Of a stretch of 37,576 bases of DNA, positions 7,335 to 15,125 are shown one piece after another. Below the pieces are notes generated by a model. That model was not told the DNA's origin. It saw only the letters and a program-made list of their open reading frames with translations, and made no database searches. Location of the stretch: NCBI GenBank assembly GCA_040756415.1, contig JBFLYZ010000035.1, forward strand, positions 1-37,576. The letters run 5' to 3'. The translations under genes were made by a program, and so were the position numbers. Source of the stretch: JBFLYZ01 sp040756415 (lineage in GTDB: Bacteria > Bacteroidota > Bacteroidia > JADZBD01). The first letter of the stretch is position 1. Each line of letters opens with the position of its first letter.

Positions 7335-9188
7335 TCAGGCTTTTTCCTCCTCTATAAGGTCTTTTTCTACTTTCAGGTTCTCAATGATGAAATCCTGCCT
7401 TTCCTGGGTGTTCTTGCCCATGTAATAGCTGAGCAGTTGCTGCACCGAGCTTTCCTTGCCTATCACCACCGGCTCCAGGCGCATGTCCTTCCCGATAAAG
7501 TTCTTGAACTCATCGGGCGATATCTCTCCCAGTCCCTTGAAGCGGGTGATCTCCGGCTTGCCGCCCAGCCTGTTGATGGCCGCCTTGCGCTCTTCTTCCG
7601 AATAGCAGTAAATGGTCTCTTTCTTATTGCGCACGCGGAAAAGGGGCGTCTGCAGGATGTACAAATGCCCGTTCTTGACCAGGTCGGGGAAGAATTGCAG
7701 GAAAAAGGTCATGAGCAGGAGGCGGATGTGCATGCCGTCCACATCGGCATCGGTGGCCAGCACGATGTTGTTGTAGCGCAGGTTCTCCATGCTGTCTTCG
7801 ATGTCGAGGGCCGCCTGCAGGAGGTTGAACTCTTCGTTCTCGTACACCACTTTTTTGGTAAGGCCGTACGCGTTGAGCGGCTTGCCCTTGAGGCTGAACA
7901 CGGCCTGGGTGTTCACATCGCGGGTCTTGGTGATGGAGCCGCTGGCCGAATCGCCCTCGCAGATGAAGAGGGTGGTCTGCTTGTTGCGCTCGTCCTTATC
8001 CGTATAGTGAATACGGCAATCGCGCAGCTTGCGGTTGTGCAGGCTGGCCTTCTTGGCCCGTTCGCGCGCCAGCTTCTGTATGCCCGACAGCTCCTTTCTT
8101 TCTTTCTCCGACTGGATGATCTTCTGCAGCAGCACTTCGGCCACCTGCGGGTTCTTGTGCAGGTAGTTGTCGAGCTGCTCCTTGATGAAATCGCCCACGA
8201 AGGCTTTCATGCTGGGTCCTTTCGGCCCCACATCCTGCGAGCCCAGCTTGGTCTTGGTCTGCGACTCGAACACGGGCTCGATCACCTTCACGCTCACCGC
8301 AGCGATGATGGAGGTGCGTATGTCCTGCGCCTCGAAATCCTTTTTGTAAAATTCACGCACGGTCCTGACCACCGCCTCGCGGAAAGCGGCCAGGTGCGTA
8401 CCGCCCTGGGTGGTATGCTGGCCGTTCACGAAAGAATAATATTCCTCGCCATACTGCGCGTTGCTGTGCGTAAGGGCCACTTCGATGTCATCACCGGTCA
8501 GGTGGATGATGGGATACAGGATCTCCCCGTCTATCTTGTGCGTTAGCAGGTCGAACAGCCCTTTTTCAGAAAGGAACTTCTTCCCGTTCAGCGACAGCAC
8601 CAGACCCGTGTTGAGGTAGGCGTAATTCCACAGCATGTTCTCCACGTACTCGTCCACGTAGTGGTACTTGCCGAACACTTTTTCATCGGGAACAAAGGTC
8701 ACGATGGTGCCCTGCTCCTCGTTCGTTGACACCAGCTTGCTTTCCTTCGTAACCTTTCCCCGCTCGAACTCCACGATCTTGGTCTTTTCCTCGCGTATCG
8801 ACTGCACCTTGAAATAGCTGGCCAGGGCGTTCACCGCCTTGGTGCCCACTCCGTTCAGGCCCACCGATTTCTTAAACGCCTCGCTGTCGTACTTGGCGCC
8901 CGTGTTGATCTTCGACACCACATCGATCACCTTGCCCAGGGGTATGCCCCGGCCGTAGTCGCGCACCACCACCGTTTTGTTGTGAATGCTTACATCGATC
9001 TGCTTGCCCGCTCCCATCACGAACTCATCGATGGAGTTGTCGATGACTTCTTTCAGGAGCACGTAAATGCCGTCATCCTGCGCGGAGCCATCACCCAGCT
9101 TGCCTATGTACATGCCCGGGCGCAGGCGTATGTGCTCCTTCCAGTCGAGCGATTTGATATCTTCTTCGGTATATTTTGCTGCTGCCAT
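7335..9188 (-). CDS. parE: DNA topoisomerase IV subunit B (ParE)
   Basis: This is the ATPase subunit of topoisomerase IV and works with ParC, encoded immediately downstream. The N-terminal GHKL ATPase domain shows the catalytic Glu47 and Asn51 in LLKEVIDNSIDE, RDYGRGIPLG (Asp77) and the glycine-rich lid GLNGVGTKAVNAL (from residue 110). The transducer domain follows, with its conserved lysine in QTKTKLGSQD. The TOPRIM domain has ICEGDSASGS with Glu411 and the metal-binding DADVDG near residues 480-485. The C-terminal EITRFKGLGE motif is present. The length of 617 aa matches ParE and lacks the large insertion of many GyrB proteins. The start gives MAAAKYTEEDI with an A/T-rich leader. The gene lies 44 bp after ychF on the same strand, and co-transcription is likely. 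Confidence 0.95.
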   Translation of the reverse strand: MAAAKYTEEDIKSLDWKEHIRLRPGMYIGKLGDGSAQDDGIYVLLKEVIDNSIDEFVMGAGKQIDVSIHNKTVVVRDYGRGIPLGKVIDVVSKINTGAKYDSEAFKKSVGLNGVGTKAVNALASYFKVQSIREEKTKIVEFERGKVTKESKLVSTNEEQGTIVTFVPDEKVFGKYHYVDEYVENMLWNYAYLNTGLVLSLNGKKFLSEKGLFDLLTHKIDGEILYPIIHLTGDDIEVALTHSNAQYGEEYYSFVNGQHTTQGGTHLAAFREAVVRTVREFYKKDFEAQDIRTSIIAAVSVKVIEPVFESQTKTKLGSQDVGPKGPSMKAFVGDFIKEQLDNYLHKNPQVAEVLLQKIIQSEKERKELSGIQKLARERAKKASLHNRKLRDCRIHYTDKDERNKQTTLFICEGDSASGSITKTRDVNTQAVFSLKGKPLNAYGLTKKVVYENEEFNLLQAALDIEDSMENLRYNNIVLATDADVDGMHIRLLLMTFFLQFFPDLVKNGHLYILQTPLFRVRNKKETIYCYSEEERKAAINRLGGKPEITRFKGLGEISPDEFKNFIGKDMRLEPVVIGKESSVQQLLSYYMGKNTQERQDFIIENLKVEKDLIEEEKA

Positions 9189-9194
9189 TATTTA

Positions 9195-9219
9195 GTTCAC
9201 AGTTTCGGGTTCACAGTTT
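9195..9219. repeat. Tandem direct repeat GTTCACAGTTT x2 between ychF and parE
   Basis: Two exact 11-bp copies (9195-9205 and 9209-9219) are separated by CGG, and a partial third (ACAGTTA) follows. They sit in the 44-bp ychF-parE gap, just upstream of the parE start. They may be replication-slippage products or a binding site; nothing distinguishes these. Confidence 0.6.
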
Positions 9220-9232
9220 ACAGTTACCGGTG

Positions 9233-10333
9233 CTACACATTGAATCTAAAATGCATGACGTCTCCATCTTGTACAATATATTCCTTCCCTTCTATCGCCA
9301 GCTTGCCCGCATCGCGGCAGGCCGCTTCGGAGCCGTATTTCAAATAATCCTGGTACTTGATCACCTCGGCCTTGATGAAGCCTTTTTCAAAATCGGTGTG
9401 GATCACCCCCGCGGCCTGCGGTGCCGTCATACCCCGGGTGATGGTCCAGGCCCTCACCTCTTTCTCGCCTGCGGTAAAATAGGTCTGCAGGTCGAGCAGG
9501 CGGTAAGCCGCCTTGATCAGCTTGTTCACGCCCGGCTCATCGAGGCCGATATCCTTTAAGAACATCTGCCTCTCTTCGTAGGTCTCCAGCGCGGCTATCT
9601 CGGCCTCCATCTGCGCGGTGATGATCACCACCTCGGCATTCTCGTTCTTCACGGCCTCTTTCACCGCATCTACGTATTTATTACCGGACTTTACGGACGC
9701 CTCATCAACATTGCATACGTACATCACGGGCTTGACCGTGAGCAACTGCAGGTCGGCCACGTGCTCCCTGTCCTTCTCATCGATGGGCGCGGAGCGTGCC
9801 GATTGTCCCTTTTCCAGGTGGCTCTTCACCACGCTGAGCACCTCGAATTTTTTCTTCGCGTCTTTGTCTCCGCCCGTCTTGGCTTGCTTCTCCACGCGCT
9901 GTATGGCTTTCGTCACCGATTCCAGGTCCTTGAGCTGCAGCTCGGCATCGATCACCTCCTTGTCGCGCACGGGGTTCACCGAGCCGTCTACGTGCACCAC
10001 GTTGGGATCATCGAAGCAGCGCAGCACGTGCAGGATGGCGTTGGTCTCGCGTATGTTCGCCAGGAACTGGTTGCCCAGCCCTTCGCCCTTGCTCGCCCCT
10101 TTCACCAGGCCGGCAATATCCACGATCTCCACCGTAGTGGGCACGATCTTTTCCGGGTGGACCAGCTCCGACAGCCTGGTGAGCCGCTCATCGGGCACGG
10201 TGATCACGCCCAGGTTGGGTTCGATGGTGCAAAAAGGAAAATTGGCCGCCTGCGCTTTCGCGTTGCTCAGGCAGTTGAACAAGGTCGACTTCCCCACGTT
10301 AGGCAGACCCACTATTCCGCATTTCAATGCCAT
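9233..10333 (-). CDS. ychF: Ribosome-associated ATPase YchF (OBG/OLA1 family)
   Basis: P-loop NTPase of the Obg-HflX superfamily that associates with ribosomes and prefers ATP to GTP; in E. coli it is linked to oxidative-stress responses. The P-loop GLPNVGKS is at residues 9-16, switch II is DIAGLVKGASKGEGLGNQF, and the G4 position reads NVDE rather than NKxD, the hallmark of the altered base specificity of YchF. A coiled-coil insertion (residues ~130-175) and a C-terminal TGS domain (from ~283, AWTITRGMTAPQAAGVIHTDF) complete the usual ~363-aa architecture. It is the first gene of the ychF-parE-parC block and has a perfect -7 box 22 nt upstream. Confidence 0.96.
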   Translation of the reverse strand: MALKCGIVGLPNVGKSTLFNCLSNAKAQAANFPFCTIEPNLGVITVPDERLTRLSELVHPEKIVPTTVEIVDIAGLVKGASKGEGLGNQFLANIRETNAILHVLRCFDDPNVVHVDGSVNPVRDKEVIDAELQLKDLESVTKAIQRVEKQAKTGGDKDAKKKFEVLSVVKSHLEKGQSARSAPIDEKDREHVADLQLLTVKPVMYVCNVDEASVKSGNKYVDAVKEAVKNENAEVVIITAQMEAEIAALETYEERQMFLKDIGLDEPGVNKLIKAAYRLLDLQTYFTAGEKEVRAWTITRGMTAPQAAGVIHTDFEKGFIKAEVIKYQDYLKYGSEAACRDAGKLAIEGKEYIVQDGDVMHFRFNV

Positions 10334-10355
10334 TTCTTATTCTGAAATTTGCGTG

Positions 10356-10363
10356 CAAAGATA
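10356..10363 (-). promoter_or_regulatory. Perfect -7 box TATCTTTG for ychF
   Basis: Read on the minus strand this is an exact TAnnTTTG match, 22 nt before the ychF ATG. No convincing -33 TTTG was found at 19-21 nt upstream. Confidence 0.55.
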
Positions 10364-10411
10364 CAGTGATATGTCAATGATGGAAGCGAAGAAACAGCCG
10401 GGCCCGCTTGA

Positions 10412-10441
10412 GTTTTCAACATTTACATAAGTTTTTCAACA
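10412..10441 (+). repeat. Two TTTTCAACA motifs in the ychF/transketolase divergent region
   Basis: GTTTTCAACA (10412-10421) and GTTTTTCAACA (10431-10441) are spaced about two helical turns apart, upstream of the transketolase promoter box. They could be a paired regulator site. They differ from the DnaA box TTATCCACA at several bases, so an origin function is not supported. Confidence 0.4.
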
Positions 10442-10468
10442 AGAAAGTATGCGGACTTCTATTTCATT

Positions 10469-10476
10469 TACTTTTG
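10469..10476 (+). promoter_or_regulatory. Perfect -7 box TACTTTTG for the transketolase directon
   Basis: Exact TAnnTTTG match, 19 nt before the ATG at 10496. It is the likely start of the long plus-strand directon to 16783. No clear -33 box. Confidence 0.55.
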
Positions 10477-10495
10477 AGCTGCTTTAAAAAAATCT

Positions 10496-11341
10496 ATGCC
10501 TTCCACTGAAGAATTGAAGAAGATCTGCACGCAGGTCAGGCGCGATATCGTGCGTATGGTGCACGCGGTCAACTCCGGTCACCCGGGCGGGTCGCTGGGC
10601 TGCACCGAGTTTTTCGTGGCCCTCTATTTCGAGGTCATGAAGCACAACCCAAAAAAGTTCACGATGGACGGCATCGGGGAGGACCTTTTCTTCCTTTCCA
10701 ACGGGCACATCTCGCCCGTTTTCTACAGCGTGCTGGCCCGCTCGGGCTATTTCGATGTAAAAGAGCTTTCCACCTTCCGCAAGATCGACTCGCGCCTGCA
10801 GGGGCATCCCACCACGCACGAGGGGCTGCCCGGGGTGCGGGTGGCCTCCGGCTCGCTCGGGCAGGGGCTTTCGGTAGCCGTTGGCGCAGCCCTGGCCAAG
10901 AAGCTGAATAAGGACGACCGATTCGTTTACTCCCTGCACGGTGACGGTGAAATGCAGGAGGGGCAGATCTGGGAGGCGGCCATGTTCGCTGCCGCCCATA
11001 AGGTTGATAACCTGATCGCTACCATCGATGTGAACGGCCAGCAGATAGACGGATCTACCGAGAGCGTGCTCTCCCTGGGCGACCTGAACGCAAAATGGCA
11101 GGCTTTTGGTTGGGAGACCCTGGAAATGGACGGGAAAAATATAGCCGGGGTGATCGCAACCCTGAAGAAAGCGCAAACGTATACGGGCAAAGGAAAACCC
11201 GTGATCATACTTATGAAAACGGTCATGGGACAAGGCGTTGACTTTATGATGGGTACGCACAAATGGCATGGGGTGGCGCCTAATGACGAGCAGCTTAAGC
11301 AGGCCCTCGCTCAGCTCGAAGAAACCCTGGGAGACTACTGA
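10496..11341 (+). CDS. tkt: Transketolase, N-terminal (TPP-binding) subunit
   Basis: This is the N-terminal half of a split transketolase. With its partner it should transfer two-carbon ketol units in the non-oxidative pentose phosphate pathway, in the cytoplasm. The TPP/metal motif is GDGEMQEGQIWEAAMFAA with the distal Asn in ATIDVNG. NSGHPGGSLG (from residue 27), SNGHISPVFYS and ASGSLGQGLS carry the conserved His and Gly residues contacting TPP. The length of 281 aa is typical of stand-alone N-terminal subunits. The stop TGA shares its A with the ATG of the following VWA gene, so translational coupling is likely. The partner half is not adjacent but lies one gene further on (12729), an unusual interruption. 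Confidence 0.94.
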   Translation: MPSTEELKKICTQVRRDIVRMVHAVNSGHPGGSLGCTEFFVALYFEVMKHNPKKFTMDGIGEDLFFLSNGHISPVFYSVLARSGYFDVKELSTFRKIDSRLQGHPTTHEGLPGVRVASGSLGQGLSVAVGAALAKKLNKDDRFVYSLHGDGEMQEGQIWEAAMFAAAHKVDNLIATIDVNGQQIDGSTESVLSLGDLNAKWQAFGWETLEMDGKNIAGVIATLKKAQTYTGKGKPVIILMKTVMGQGVDFMMGTHKWHGVAPNDEQLKQALAQLEETLGDY

Positions 11342-12729
11342 TGAGATTCAAAAGCCCGGCAACCAGATCAGGGATCGCAGCAGCGGTGCTGCTCTGCTTT
11401 TTATCGTTTGGCGCCCTGGCGCAGACCCAGACCACGCGCATACTCTTCGTGTTCGATTGCTCCTTCAGTATGTACGGCAAGTGGCAGAGCGGTGTGAAGA
11501 TGGATGTGGCCAAGAACCTGCTCTCCGGCTTTCTCGACAGCCTCAAAGGCACGCCCAACCTGGAGATAGCCCTGCGCTGCTACGGCCACCAGGTGCCGGT
11601 TACCCCCAAGCGCGATTGCGAGGATACCAAGCTCGAGGTGGCCTTCGCTCCCGTGAACGATAACGTGCCCAAGATCAAGACCCGGCTGAAAACGCTGGAG
11701 CCCCTGGGCACCACGCCCATCGCCCATACCCTGGGCAAATGCGCCAATGATTTTCCGGCCAAGCCCAACACCCGCAACATCATCATCCTGATCACCGATG
11801 GCATAGAGGAATGCGATGGCGATCCCTGCGCGGTATCACTCGAGCTGCAGAAAAAAGGCATCATACTCAAGCCGTTCGTGATCGGCATAGGCCTGAGCGC
11901 TGTATTTGCCGATTACATGGGTTGCATAGGAAAGTACTATGACGCATCGAGCGAGAGCGGATTCGCCAACGTGCTCAGCATCGTGGTATCGCAGGCCCTC
12001 AACAACACCACCGTGCAGGTGAACCTGCTCGACCAGACCGGCAAACCCTCCGAGACGGATGTGAACATGACCTTTTACGACCAGTACACGGGCATCATCA
12101 GGTACAACTACGTGCATACGATCAACCATAAGGGCAACCCCGATACGCTGGTGATCGATCCCATCGGCACCTACAAGCTCGTGGTGCATACCATACCCCA
12201 GCAGGTCAAGGAGAACATCACCATCATTCCCGGCAAGCACAACATCATCGCGGTGAACGCACCGCAGGGCTACCTCAACCTGAAGATCGCGGGCATGAAC
12301 AATTATAAAGTTCTGAACTGCATCGTGCGCCAGAAGGGCCAGATGAAAACGCTCAACGTGCAGAACTTTGGCGACAAGGAGAAATACATCACCGGCAACT
12401 ACGACCTGGAAATACTCACCCTGCCGCGGATAATGATGAACAACGTCAATATAGCCCAAAGCTCCACCACTACCATCGAGATACCCGAGGCGGGTTATGT
12501 GACCATCGTGAAACCTTCGCCCGGCCCGGGCAGCATCTACCAGGAGAAAGACAACCAGCTCATCTGGGTCTGCAACCTGGACGAGAACAATATCCAGGAG
12601 ACCCTGGTGCTGCAGCCGGGCAACTACAGGGTGGAATACCGCCCGCAGAACTCCAAGGAGGCCATCTATACGGTGGAGCGCAAATTCATCATCACTTCGG
12701 GCCAATCCGTGGTCGTTAAACTGTACTAA
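11341..12729 (+). CDS. Secreted von Willebrand factor A-domain protein with three degenerate C-terminal repeats
   Basis: A Sec signal peptide (residues 1-27, cleavage near GALAQ) is followed by a VWA domain. The MIDAS-type motif is DCSFS (DxSxS, near residue 38), with the later Thr in LGTTPIAHT and the Asp in LITDGIEECDGD, so metal-dependent ligand binding is plausible. The closest known types are secreted or periplasmic Ca-activated/BatA-like VWA proteins, but no membrane anchor is visible. After ~residue 220 come three degenerate beta-rich repeats around IGTYKLVVHTIP, TGNYDLEILTLP and PGNYRVEYRPQ, each followed by a strand and then a small-residue turn, similar in spirit to PEGA-like modules. 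The gene overlaps transketolase genes by one base at each end (TGATG and TAATG). The reason for an exported protein in this position is unknown. Confidence 0.85.
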   Translation: MRFKSPATRSGIAAAVLLCFLSFGALAQTQTTRILFVFDCSFSMYGKWQSGVKMDVAKNLLSGFLDSLKGTPNLEIALRCYGHQVPVTPKRDCEDTKLEVAFAPVNDNVPKIKTRLKTLEPLGTTPIAHTLGKCANDFPAKPNTRNIIILITDGIEECDGDPCAVSLELQKKGIILKPFVIGIGLSAVFADYMGCIGKYYDASSESGFANVLSIVVSQALNNTTVQVNLLDQTGKPSETDVNMTFYDQYTGIIRYNYVHTINHKGNPDTLVIDPIGTYKLVVHTIPQQVKENITIIPGKHNIIAVNAPQGYLNLKIAGMNNYKVLNCIVRQKGQMKTLNVQNFGDKEKYITGNYDLEILTLPRIMMNNVNIAQSSTTTIEIPEAGYVTIVKPSPGPGSIYQEKDNQLIWVCNLDENNIQETLVLQPGNYRVEYRPQNSKEAIYTVERKFIITSGQSVVVKLY

Positions 12730-13706
12730 TGAAGAAATACACTTACACTGAAAAAAAAGATACGCGCTCGGGCTTCGGGGCCGGCCTGCTCGAGCTCGGA
12801 AGGAAAAATCCGAACGTGGTGGGCTTATGTGCCGACCTCACCGGCTCGCTGAAGATGGATGCCTTCCAGAAAGAATTTCCCGACCGCTTTTTCCAGGTGG
12901 GCATTGCCGAGGCTAACATGATGGGCATAGCGGCCGGGCTGACCATTGGAGGCAAAATTCCCTTCACCGGCACTTTCGCCAACTTTTCCACCGGCAGGGT
13001 CTATGACCAGATCCGCCAGTCTATCGCCTATTCGGGCAAGAACGTAAAGATCTGCGCCTCGCATGCCGGGCTCACCCTGGGCGAGGATGGCGCCACGCAC
13101 CAGATACTGGAAGACATAGGCCTGATGAAAATGCTCCCGGGAATGACCGTGATCAATCCCTGCGATTATAACCAGACCAAAGCCGCAACCATAGCCATTG
13201 CCGCCATAAAGGGCCCGGTTTACCTGCGCTTCGGGCGCCCGGCTGTACCTGTGTTTACCCCGGCCGATCAAAAATTCGAGATAGGCAAGGCCCTGATGCT
13301 CAACGAAGGAACCGATGTAAGTATCTTGGCCACAGGGCACCTGGTATGGAAGGCCATAGAGGCGGGCGAGCTCCTGGCCCAAAAGGGGATATCGGCCGAA
13401 ATAATTAATATCCATACCATTAAACCATTGGACCGTGCGGCCGTCATAGCATCAGCACGAAAAACAAAATGCGTAGTTACGGCCGAAGAACACCAGGTGA
13501 ACGGAGGATTGGGCGACAGCATAGCCCAACTGCTTTCCATGGAGCTTCCCACACCCATCGAAATGGTGGCTGTTGAGGATTCGTTCGGAGAAAGCGGCAC
13601 CCCCGACCAACTGATGAAGAAGTACGGGTTAGACGCTTCCAACATCGTTTCCAAAGCCGAAAAAGTTCTCGCAAGAAAGAACAGCCTGCGCACCGAAAAG
13701 GTCTAA
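12729..13706 (+). CDS. tkt: Transketolase, C-terminal subunit
   Basis: Second half of the split transketolase, carrying the pyrimidine-binding and C-terminal domains. The catalytic Glu lies in VGIAEANMMGIAAGL, followed by FTGTFANFSTGRVYDQIRQS, typical of family members. The C-terminal domain has SILATGHLVWKAIEAGELL and VVTAEEHQVNGGLGDSIAQ, the latter shared with DXS and pyruvate dehydrogenase beta chains. The length of 325 aa is normal for this subunit. It should form an alpha2-beta2 complex with the product of 10496-11341. The start ATG shares its A with the stop of the VWA gene. An ECF sigma-factor gene begins 9 nt after its stop. Confidence 0.94.
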   Translation: MKKYTYTEKKDTRSGFGAGLLELGRKNPNVVGLCADLTGSLKMDAFQKEFPDRFFQVGIAEANMMGIAAGLTIGGKIPFTGTFANFSTGRVYDQIRQSIAYSGKNVKICASHAGLTLGEDGATHQILEDIGLMKMLPGMTVINPCDYNQTKAATIAIAAIKGPVYLRFGRPAVPVFTPADQKFEIGKALMLNEGTDVSILATGHLVWKAIEAGELLAQKGISAEIINIHTIKPLDRAAVIASARKTKCVVTAEEHQVNGGLGDSIAQLLSMELPTPIEMVAVEDSFGESGTPDQLMKKYGLDASNIVSKAEKVLARKNSLRTEKV

Positions 13707-13715
13707 CGCATCTTT

Positions 13716-14270
13716 ATGTCCGAGGAAACCAGCGATAAGGAACTTCTGCAGCAGTTCAGGATCAGCTCATCGCGCAGCCAGGCTTTCAATCTCATCATCC
13801 GCAAATACCAGAAGCGGCTCTACTGGCACATCCGCAGGATCGTGATCGATCACGATGACGCTGACGATGTAGTGCAGAACACCTTCATCAAGGTATGGAA
13901 AGGGCTTGACAATTTTAAAGAAGACTCGCAGCTCTATACCTGGCTTTACCGCATCGCCACCAACGAATCGCTTACCTTTCTCAAGCAGAAAAAGGCCCAT
14001 CTCCAGGTTTCTTTTGGCGATGTGGAATACGCCCTGGGCCGCTCGCTGGAGGACGACAACTATTTCAAGGGTGACGAGATCCAGAAAAAGCTGCAGCAGG
14101 CCATACTCACCCTGCCCGAAAAACAGCGCATCGTGTTCAACATGAAGTACTTTGACGAGATGAAGTACGAGGATATGTCGCAGGTGCTGGAAACCTCGGT
14201 GGGAGCGCTCAAAGCCTCGTACCACCACGCGGTGAAAAAGATAGAGGAATTCATCACCAGGAACGATTAA
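13716..14270 (+). CDS. ECF-type RNA polymerase sigma-70 factor
   Basis: Alternative sigma factor that redirects RNA polymerase to a dedicated promoter set. Region 2 spans ~residues 24-95 with DDADDVVQNTFIKVWKGL and TWLYRIATNESL, the -10 recognition segment. Region 4 spans ~128-180 with LPEKQRIVFNMKYFDEMKYEDMS as the helix-turn-helix lead-in. The length of 184 aa is typical of ECF factors lacking regions 1 and 3. It starts 9 nt after the transketolase C-subunit gene, so it may be partly transcribed with it. A membrane protein with one TM segment follows after 31 nt, and a Spy/CpxP-like periplasmic protein after that, the standard layout of an ECF regulated by an anti-sigma factor and an extracytoplasmic sensor. 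The regulon is not visible, though the adjacent OMP is a candidate. Confidence 0.92.
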   Translation: MSEETSDKELLQQFRISSSRSQAFNLIIRKYQKRLYWHIRRIVIDHDDADDVVQNTFIKVWKGLDNFKEDSQLYTWLYRIATNESLTFLKQKKAHLQVSFGDVEYALGRSLEDDNYFKGDEIQKKLQQAILTLPEKQRIVFNMKYFDEMKYEDMSQVLETSVGALKASYHHAVKKIEEFITRND

Positions 14271-14301
14271 ACTTTCAGCTCCGGCAGGGGTCTAAAATAG
14301 G

Positions 14302-15114
14302 ATGGCAGATGACGTGAACATACCGGACGATTCCGATAACCTGGAGAAATACGCTCCAGCGCTTGCGGGGATCAGGAAGGAGAACCCTTTCGTGGTCCCG
14401 GAAGGCTATTTTGATCTCCTCCCCTCCTCCATACGCCTGGCTCTGCTCAGGAAGGAGAACGGGGGCTTTGTGGTTCCCGATGATTATTTCGAAGAACTGC
14501 CCGGCATCATCCGCGACCGCATCTTCCTGGCCGGCCTCAAGCAGGACCCGGATGTGCCCGAAGGCTATTTCGACACCCTTGCCGATAAGATACAGGGCGG
14601 GATCTTTATTTCAGAGCTGCCCAAAGAGAACCCTTTTTCCGTTCCGGAAAATTATTTCGAGGAACTGCCCGGCCGGATAGAGGCGCGGCTCGCACTGGAG
14701 CGGATCGGCAAAGAGAACCCTTTCGCGGTGCCCGAAGGCTACTTCGACCGGCTCCCTGCGGCCATTGAGCAAAAACTGGATAAAAAACACCCGAAGATCA
14801 TCCCGCTGTTCAGCGTTCGCAGCCTGGGCTGGGCCGCTGCCGCATCGGTTGCCCTGCTGCTGGCATTAAACCTTTTCAGGGATAAGCCGGTCGAAATAAG
14901 CGACAACACGATCGTTGAGATGGCTGCCCTGGAGAAAACCTCTATCATAGAAAATGCCGAGCTCTTCCACATCACGGAATCGGACGTGATCGAGGCGCTG
15001 GAGGAAAGCGGGACCAGCATCACCGGAAGCACCGATCTGTCGGAAGAAGACAAGGAGGCCATTGATTTTCTGCTCGACAATGATATTGACATCAGTTCGA
15101 TAGCTAACGAATAA
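14302..15114 (+). CDS. Putative anti-sigma factor with five VPEGYF repeats and one TM helix
   Basis: I infer an anti-sigma factor from its position after the ECF gene and its topology: a 170-residue cytoplasmic N-terminal part, one TM helix (~173-192, WAAAASVALLLALNLF) and an acidic periplasmic tail of about 78 residues. The N-terminal part is made of five tandem units of 26-29 residues, each centred on VPEGYF or a variant: VPEGYF 32-37, VPDDYF 58-63, VPEGYF 85-90, VPENYF 114-119, VPEGYF 143-148. Each is followed by a short amphipathic helix (DxLPxxI). I see no ZAS zinc motif (HxxxCxxC), so this is not a classical zinc anti-sigma factor. In Bacteroidota this motif is known to me in one or two copies beside ECF genes; the five-copy expansion stands out. 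Confidence 0.75.
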   Translation: MADDVNIPDDSDNLEKYAPALAGIRKENPFVVPEGYFDLLPSSIRLALLRKENGGFVVPDDYFEELPGIIRDRIFLAGLKQDPDVPEGYFDTLADKIQGGIFISELPKENPFSVPENYFEELPGRIEARLALERIGKENPFAVPEGYFDRLPAAIEQKLDKKHPKIIPLFSVRSLGWAAAASVALLLALNLFRDKPVEISDNTIVEMAALEKTSIIENAELFHITESDVIEALEESGTSITGSTDLSEEDKEAIDFLLDNDIDISSIANE

Positions 15115-15125
15115 AAACATTACTG

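Noticed and set aside
7302..8546. Long open frame antisense to parE (about 414 codons)
   Set aside because: It lies wholly inside parE on the other strand and its product is a low-complexity Leu/Val/His-rich sequence with no domain. It results from G+C-rich codon use in the real gene.
4679..9188. The topoisomerase pair as GyrA/GyrB
   Set aside because: No GyrA-box in the A subunit, a B subunit of 617 aa, and direct parE-parC adjacency fit topoisomerase IV better.
14302..14784. The five VPEGYF repeats as a CRISPR-like or DNA-level repeat
   Set aside because: The periodicity is at the protein level; the DNA copies are diverged and vary in length (26-29 codons), so they are coding repeats.
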